Of a stretch of 64,000 nucleotides of DNA, positions 61,267 to 64,000 are shown piece by piece (the first letter of the stretch is position 1; each line of letters starts with the position of its first letter). Below the pieces are notes generated by a model, which made no database searches, was not told the origin of the DNA, and worked only from the letters and a program-made list of their open reading frames with translations. Source of the stretch: Kineobactrum sediminis (GTDB lineage: Bacteria > Pseudomonadota > Gammaproteobacteria > Pseudomonadales > Halieaceae); NCBI RefSeq assembly GCF_002868715.1, contig NZ_PKLZ01000012.1, positions 62,001 to 126,000 on the forward strand. The letters run 5' to 3'. Position numbers and translations under genes: made by a program.

Positions 61267-62124
61267 TCAAAAACGGTAAAGCCACTCCAGAACCAGTTGC
61301 GCTGACTCATCGCCACTGGTGCCAATACGGGTATCGACAAACACGGTTGAATGTTCGCCGGCCAGCACGCCCAGGCCAAGATTAAGCGCCGTGCCGTGCT
61401 CTCGCAGCGAAAACGTGGCGTCATTGACTTTTTCGCGCTCACGGATTTGCACGGATACTCCGCCGGTGAGAGTCACTCGGTAATTAACGGCGAAATTCAC
61501 CTGTGGTTGCAGGAAAAACAGGTTACCCGGCTGTAACCGGCCACCGGCGATATCACGCGCGCCGCGCACTTCATAACCGGCTGCCAGAGACAGCACCAGA
61601 GGATCAATGGACCGGTACAGGGTGGCGCCGACACGGCCGGTTTTGCCATGATATTTTGCATCGGGATCCAGCCAGCTACTTTCCAGCACATCCACACCCG
61701 CTGTTAACAGAACCGCCGGCGTGCGGTTTTCCGCCGACACCAGCCAGCTTGCCCCCAATGCCAGGCGGTATTGATCGGCACCACCGGCAAGACCTGGCTG
61801 GCGCCATTCAGCGCGCGCGTGCACGGCGCTGACGTTGATTTCGAGATCAGGTCTTACGCCGTAGCGAAGGCGGCTGGTTGTCGAGGTGACGCGCGTCTGC
61901 CGTCGATTGAAGGCCGGGGCGGCACTGCTAAGCCCAGGGTTCACAGGTATCGGAACCAGAGTCTGGCTATTGCTGTAACTGACCGCCGACTGCAGCTGCA
62001 GGGTGCGCTCGCTGACCAGTAACTCCTCAATGCTGAGAGGCAACTGGGCACTGGCCGTCAAGGCGCCGGTCGCCATCCAGCACCCTGCCAGTACTCTCGC
62101 GGTGGACCCCGATGGAAATGACAT
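61267..62124 (-). CDS. Outer-membrane beta-barrel protein, possibly FapF-like
   Basis: 285 aa with signal peptide (cut near SAQ, about 26-28). After a short N-terminal segment it shows alternating strands with aromatic girdles (e.g. LRYGVRPDLEINVSAV, FLQPQVNFAVNYRVTL, VFVDTRIG) and ends with Phe (EWLYRF), the BAM signal. FapF has a similar barrel, usually longer through a coiled-coil N-terminus, which is absent here. ATG 62124, or GTG 62133. First gene of the cassette. Confidence 0.75.
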   Translation of the reverse strand: MSFPSGSTARVLAGCWMATGALTASAQLPLSIEELLVSERTLQLQSAVSYSNSQTLVPIPVNPGLSSAAPAFNRRQTRVTSTTSRLRYGVRPDLEINVSAVHARAEWRQPGLAGGADQYRLALGASWLVSAENRTPAVLLTAGVDVLESSWLDPDAKYHGKTGRVGATLYRSIDPLVLSLAAGYEVRGARDIAGGRLQPGNLFFLQPQVNFAVNYRVTLTGGVSVQIREREKVNDATFSLREHGTALNLGLGVLAGEHSTVFVDTRIGTSGDESAQLVLEWLYRF

Positions 62125-62241
62125 GTCCTGCACCCCTGCCCAAACTGCCTTGCGTGAGGTACAGAATCGCCTATTACCGACGCCGTTGGTACGTCATAAA
62201 CATCCTAAAAACATCAACTGTGGCAACGATATCCTGGTGAT

Positions 62242-63615
62242 TTACCCGCCAGGGCCGGTAACAAGACGCAGCGGATCGAGCAAAGACTGTAATTCTGCCC
62301 GCGGAATGTCGGTGTCCTCCGCCGCCACATCCAGTACCGCGCGTCCCTCGTGCAACGCGCGTTTGGCAATAGCCGCCGCGGCTTCATAGCCGATCACCGG
62401 GTTCAGGGCCGTTACCAGTACCGGATTCCGCGCAAGGGTAGCCGCGGCATGTTCACGGCAGGGCGCTAGCCCCGCTACGCAATTGGCCAGCGCAGCACAA
62501 CCACCGTCCAGCAACTCGATACTGGCCAGCAGCTTGTCCGCTATCAGTGGCAGCATGACATTCAGCTGAAAGTTACCGGACTGTCCCGCAAGGGCTATGG
62601 TGGCGTCGTTGCCCAGCACTTCGGTCGCCGCCATGAGTACCGCCTCGGGCAGTACGGGGTTGACCTTACCCGGCATGATTGAGGAACCGGGTTGCAGTGC
62701 CTGCAGCTGGATTTCCCCCAGCCCGGCCAATGGCCCGGAGCCCATCCAGCGCAAGTCATTACTCATCTTGATCAGTACCAGGGCCAGCCCCCGCAGTACA
62801 CTGGAACACTCCACACTGACGTCCTGGGATGCCATGCGAGTGGATGGCATCGCCGCACCGGTAAACAGGCAACGGGTGGACGCTGACAATGCCTCAAGCA
62901 GCGCGGCCACATAACCTGTGGGCACATTGATCCCCGTGCCGACCGCCGAGCCGCCAATGGCCAGCGCCCGCAAACGCGGCTGCAGTTCGGCCAGCCGCTG
63001 CTCGCAGTCCAGCAACTGGGCATCCCAGGTACGCAATTCAAAGCCCAGCGTAACCGGCATGGCATCCATCAGGTGGGTGCGCCCGGTCTTGACCACATCC
63101 TCCAGTTCCATGGCGCGCTGTTGCAGTACACTGCGCAGATCAGCCACCGCCGGCTGCAAGGTGTCGCGCAACGCGAGTACCGCTGCAACGGCAATAGCCG
63201 AAGGAATGACATCGTTACTGCTCTGGCTGCAATTGACGTGGTCGTTGGGATGCACGGGCAATGGACTGTTGCCGCCGGCGAGCTGCGCCAGCACCTCGTT
63301 CATGTTCATGTTACTGCTGGTACCAGAGCCGGTCTGGAATACTGACACCGGAAATGCATCGGCATGGGCACCCTCCGCCACGGCATCAGCGGCTTCGGCA
63401 ACCGCCCGGGCGATGCCGGCATCGAGTGCCCCGACTTCGCTGTTGGCCCGGGCGGCGGCCCCCTTGAGCAGGGCGAGAGCCCGAATGAAACGTTCCGGCA
63501 TGGCGCGCGGTGCAATCTGGAAATTATCGACGGCACGCTGGGTCTGGGCACCATAAAGGGCCTGCGCAGGCACTGCCACCTCGCCCATGCTGTCGTGCTC
63601 TATCCGGTCTGTCAT
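62242..63615 (-). CDS. fumC: Fumarate hydratase class II
   Basis: 457 aa TCA-cycle enzyme converting fumarate to malate in the cytoplasm. GSGTSSNMNMNEVLA, KTGRTHLMDAMPVTLG and the signature GSSIMPGKVNPV are all present. Oxidation-stable class II form. CAGGAG lies before the ATG. Monocistronic; the next cassette begins 117 bp downstream. Confidence 0.97.
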   Translation of the reverse strand: MTDRIEHDSMGEVAVPAQALYGAQTQRAVDNFQIAPRAMPERFIRALALLKGAAARANSEVGALDAGIARAVAEAADAVAEGAHADAFPVSVFQTGSGTSSNMNMNEVLAQLAGGNSPLPVHPNDHVNCSQSSNDVIPSAIAVAAVLALRDTLQPAVADLRSVLQQRAMELEDVVKTGRTHLMDAMPVTLGFELRTWDAQLLDCEQRLAELQPRLRALAIGGSAVGTGINVPTGYVAALLEALSASTRCLFTGAAMPSTRMASQDVSVECSSVLRGLALVLIKMSNDLRWMGSGPLAGLGEIQLQALQPGSSIMPGKVNPVLPEAVLMAATEVLGNDATIALAGQSGNFQLNVMLPLIADKLLASIELLDGGCAALANCVAGLAPCREHAAATLARNPVLVTALNPVIGYEAAAAIAKRALHEGRAVLDVAAEDTDIPRAELQSLLDPLRLVTGPGG

Positions 63616-63813
63616 CTCGCGACTCCTGTATTAGCCGGACACCCCCGGCCAGCAAATCCATCCTACCCATGGGTCCCAAAGCTGACAAGCTGTGGCAGGC
63701 GACCAGGCTACATAACTTGTTGTGTTATCGCCCTGATTTCCCCTACTATTGAGAAACCACCTGCCACGACAGATGGAGATAATTCTTATAATAGTTGATG
63801 GAAAGGATTTACT
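63616..63813. promoter_or_regulatory. Divergent promoter region, fumC and TonB receptor
   Basis: 198 bp with no gene. A small dyad ATAAC-N7-GTTAT lies at 63712-63728, and the AT-rich segment 63740-63800 probably holds the receptor promoter. No regulator was assigned. Confidence 0.4.
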
Positions 63814-64000
63814 ATGCCGCTGTTGTTTCGTAAGGCTCCCCTGGTAGCCGCCATAGCATTTGCCACCGCAGCTCCCCTGAGCTACGCACAGTTACTCGAA
63901 GAAGTTATCGTCACCGCGCAAAAACGCGCCCAAAGCCTTCAGGATGTACCCATCTCCGTATCCGCCATCCAGGGCGGGAAAATACAGAGTGCCGGCATAC
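63814..64000 (+). CDS. TonB-dependent receptor, 5' part only
   Basis: The first 62 residues are visible. A signal peptide (MPLLFRKAPLVAAIAFATAAP..., cut after YAQ) is followed by LLEEVIVTAQKRAQSLQDVPISVSAI, the usual opening of the plug in this receptor group. AAGGA lies before ATG 63814. It is cut by the right edge. Confidence 0.85.
   Translation, partial: MPLLFRKAPLVAAIAFATAAPLSYAQLLEEVIVTAQKRAQSLQDVPISVSAIQGGKIQSAGI

Overview
The window is GC-rich, densely packed chromosomal DNA from a Gram-negative bacterium. It is probably a marine gammaproteobacterium of the Halieaceae/Spongiibacteraceae (OMG) type. I infer this from an XrtA (exosortase A)/PEP-CTERM polysaccharide locus, several TonB-dependent receptors, a fatty acyl-CoA reductase close to the one I recall from Marinobacter, and a large lipid-acid or terpenoid/steroid-like catabolic region. 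No tRNA, rRNA, CRISPR array, phage gene or transposase gene was seen.

Region 1 (1-12.4 kb) is the flank of an XrtA exopolysaccharide locus. It holds a UDP-GlcNAc 4-epimerase (partial), the two-component pair PrsK/PrsR, a VanZ-like membrane protein, a Wzb-type tyrosine phosphatase, a periplasmic serine protease, the XrtA-associated acyl-CoA ligase and PLP decarboxylase, a sugar-phosphate transferase, and a small membrane protein behind a possible sigma-54 promoter. The exosortase itself and its PEP-CTERM substrates are not in the window.

Region 2 (12.5-44.5 kb) is a catabolic region of about 28 genes. It holds two N-terminal-heme PQQ dehydrogenases, two complete TonB receptors, SDRs, three SnoaL/NTF2-like proteins, a GST-like protein, a Rieske oxygenase, an Ltp2-like aldolase with its DUF35 partner, a heteromeric MaoC hydratase pair, acyl-CoA ligases, an LLM flavin oxidoreductase, two TetR regulators, AhpD-like proteins, a desaturase and a CoA-transferase. 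An APH-type kinase, an ACAD11-like dehydrogenase, an SDR and an acyl-CoA ligase form a set that resembles the LvaA/C/D/E route for 4-hydroxy/4-oxo acids. Two palindromic motifs, each found at more than one promoter, suggest two TetR sub-regulons: CTTGTTAGAYGCAAACAAG at three promoters, and TTGAA-N5-TTCAA at two.

Region 3 (44.5-64 kb) holds mixed functions: a hemerythrin-like protein, a diguanylate cyclase, an AstE/AspA-family amidohydrolase, an MFS exporter, a cadherin-repeat autotransporter, a bidomain fatty acyl-CoA reductase, a SulP transporter, an acetolactate-synthase-like enzyme and a DUF885 protein. It also has a four-gene cassette (outer-membrane barrel, secreted CxxC peptide, small membrane protein, C39-like peptidase) that looks like a reduced Fap-type amyloid secretion system. 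It ends with fumarase C and the start of another TonB receptor.

A composite palindromic repeat (core GGGGTCAGGTCTCGCATTGT) occurs at four places. Two copies bracket the vanZ-like gene and supply the same C-terminal tail to two convergent genes.
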